Part shown: positions 5,965-7,147 of the stretch, piece by piece
How the letters are laid out: each line of letters opens with the position of its first letter
Numbering within the stretch: the first letter of the stretch is position 1
NCBI GenBank assembly: GCA_017302355.1
Contig: JAFLDQ010000171.1
Span: 1 to 7,147 of the forward strand
Direction of reading: 5' to 3'
Source of the DNA: Dechloromonas sp.
Lineage (GTDB): Bacteria > Pseudomonadota > Gammaproteobacteria > Burkholderiales > Rhodocyclaceae
Length of the DNA stretch: 7,147 bases
Notes under the pieces: model-generated
The model's input: the letters and a program-made list of their open reading frames with translations, nothing else
Told to the model about the DNA's origin: nothing
Database searches by the model: none
Translations under genes and position numbers: made by a program

Positions 5965-6903
5965 ATGAGCAAAGACAAAGATGCAGAGCAACGGCTCTGG
6001 CTCTCGCTTGGCTATGGTGGCAAGCGAGCGGATCCTCGTACTTGGCGCTATTGGAAGAAGCCTGGTGGCGCGAAGCAATGGGTGATTGCGGCTCCAAATG
6101 ACCTTGCAGAGTTCGAGCAGCACGACAAGACGGTGTTTTACCAAGGCAAGCAAATTCTGGAGGCTGCAACGCAATGGTCTGCAACGTGGCGGACTCTTGC
6201 ATACTTCTACGAGCATGTTATCCCAACCGTTCCGAGGCCCCCGTTAGCTGCAAGCATGGCGTGTAATGCGCATGACACAGTTGGCGCCATACGATCGTTC
6301 GCTCCGTTCAAACCGGCCAAGCAAGGCGCTTCGATTGCTATTGATGTTGCGGTGAGCCAGGACGTTGGGAACCATCGAAGAAAGCGTGACGCAAGCTACG
6401 CTGAAAAAGTCTGGGTTGGCCCGGCATATCCGAAGCTTCGAATTCTCGTTCTTGGGGAGTCCTGGTATGGTGACTTCCCGGAAGACCTTGTTACTGATGA
6501 TGGGTACATCCGAGCCTACTTGGACGGACGCGTTAAGGACCCCATGTACACGCGCATGGCGAATGCCTGCGGTTTTAGGTTGAAACCGGAGGACTTCTGG
6601 AACGGCATTATGTTCACTAACTTTGTTCAGCGTGTTGGTGACACACGCGAATCGCGACCGACCAGCGAACACTACAAAAACGCATGCCCTCGGTTGGAAT
6701 GCATTTTAGAGGAGCACAAACCTCGTGGCGTCTGGATATTGGGGATTGAGCAAGCAAGATACTCTGCTCCAGTAGTGGAGAAAGCTGGAGCCGCATTTCA
6801 AGTATCGGCTCATCCGACCAGCTACGGACTAAAGAACGCCACCCTTGACGCTGGATGGACCTCATTGCTTGCCAAGATTAAGGACGGTGTGCACGCGCAA
6901 TGA
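5965..6903 (+). CDS. Uracil-DNA glycosylase superfamily-like protein with uncharacterised N-terminal half
   Basis: The 312-residue protein starts at ATG 5965, four bases after the strong SD sequence GAGGAGG. The C-terminal half, about residues 157-306, shows the order of motifs seen in UDG-fold proteins: KLRILVLGESWYGD (157-170, in the place of the GEAPG motif), WNGIMFTNFVQRVGDTRESR (212-231, resembling the family 4 segment with ITN then R-x-P), a helix, GVWILG (255-260), and AHPTSYG (282-288) in the place of the HPS motif. G164-E165-S166, N219 and H283 are the likely site residues. The N-terminal Cys cluster of Fe-S family 4 enzymes is absent. The first 150 residues are Trp- and Lys-rich and I do not recognise them. 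It has no signal peptide or membrane segment, so it should be cytoplasmic. Sampled 60-base lines are 50-57% GC against 62-75% in dnaE, with many A/T-ending codons, suggesting transfer. Excision of a base is inferred, not shown. Confidence 0.8.
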   Translation: MSKDKDAEQRLWLSLGYGGKRADPRTWRYWKKPGGAKQWVIAAPNDLAEFEQHDKTVFYQGKQILEAATQWSATWRTLAYFYEHVIPTVPRPPLAASMACNAHDTVGAIRSFAPFKPAKQGASIAIDVAVSQDVGNHRRKRDASYAEKVWVGPAYPKLRILVLGESWYGDFPEDLVTDDGYIRAYLDGRVKDPMYTRMANACGFRLKPEDFWNGIMFTNFVQRVGDTRESRPTSEHYKNACPRLECILEEHKPRGVWILGIEQARYSAPVVEKAGAAFQVSAHPTSYGLKNATLDAGWTSLLAKIKDGVHAQ

Positions 6904-6980
6904 CCTCCGACCTAAGCCGGACGAGCCGGAACCAAACAGGGGTTACGATGGGAGCCTGATGGATGGCAGGGAGTCTGATC

Positions 6981-7147
6981 ATGGCTACGGCGACGCTTGA
7001 AGAGCGCTATGCGGCGAATCTGCACGGTGTGTTGTCCTGTTTTGATCGAATGATTATTGTCGGCACGTTGCCGGGGGCTTGCTACGCGGAAGGGATGACG
7101 AGCTACCTGTACGTGCACGGTATCCGCGTCTTTGATTACCCGCGATT
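6981..7147 (+). CDS. N-terminus of a conserved, often multi-copy hypothetical protein; cut by window edge
   Basis: The frame opens at ATG 6981 with AGGGAG at 6968-6973 seven bases upstream and stays open for 55 codons to the right edge. The translation includes ERYAANLHGVLSCFDRMIIV (residues 8-27), then GTLPGACYAEGMTSYLYVHG and IRVFDYPR. From memory this pattern (ERY..N..GVLSC(F/Y)DR followed by GTLPG.CYA.GMT..LY..GIR.FDYPR) belongs to a family of proteins of about 400-500 residues found in many bacterial genomes, frequently as several near-identical copies, which suggests a mobile or repeat-associated role. I cannot name a catalytic domain from the visible part. It follows the UDG-like gene on the same strand after 77 bases and has its own SD sequence. 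It is real coding sequence with good confidence; its function is unknown. Confidence 0.8.
   Translation, partial: MATATLEERYAANLHGVLSCFDRMIIVGTLPGACYAEGMTSYLYVHGIRVFDYPR

Noticed and set aside
6244..6672. Minus-strand frame of 142 codons inside the UDG-like gene
   Set aside because: It overlaps a gene with a strong SD sequence and recognisable motifs and has no start signal of its own.

Overview
The window looks like a chromosomal segment from a GC-rich betaproteobacterium, probably Rhodocyclales-like (Azoarcus/Thauera/Dechloromonas/Accumulibacter type). This rests on the DnaE sequence, which is very close to the E. coli type, on strong G/C preference at third codon positions, and on overall protein style. 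The assignment is inference; no marker gene fixes the species.

Layout. (1) Bases 1-730, minus strand: the N-terminal 243 residues of a crotonase-fold enoyl-CoA hydratase/isomerase homologue of the ECHDC3 type, running off the left edge. (2) Bases 886-1614, minus strand: a secreted (periplasmic) 242-residue protein whose N-terminal half resembles the PliG-type g-lysozyme inhibitors. (3) Bases 1615-1918: a divergent control region with a good sigma70-like promoter facing left and a TAGAAT box just ahead of dnaE facing right. (4) Bases 1919-5365, plus strand: complete dnaE, the replicative DNA polymerase III alpha subunit, 1148 residues. (5) Bases 5366-5964: no intact recognisable gene. It holds a probable coding remnant, a small hairpin, an 11-bp direct repeat and an AT-rich promoter-like stretch with a possible nine-codon leader ORF. 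(6) Bases 5965-6903, plus strand: a gene of lower GC and different codon use, encoding a 312-residue protein with a uracil-DNA-glycosylase-superfamily-like C-terminal half. (7) Bases 6981-7147, plus strand: the first 55 codons of a conserved protein resembling a family I recall as widespread and often multi-copy, cut by the right edge.

The left three genes are ordinary core chromosome: fatty-acid/acyl-CoA metabolism, envelope protection and replication, with no sign that they act together. The part after about 5370 looks like accessory DNA, with a decayed coding fragment, a composition change, a nucleic-acid-related orphan and a possible repeated-family gene. The most interesting item is the UDG-like orphan with an N-terminal half I do not recognise. 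A defence or DNA-repair role is possible but not shown by this sequence. There is no CRISPR array, tRNA, rRNA or complete insertion sequence that I can see.
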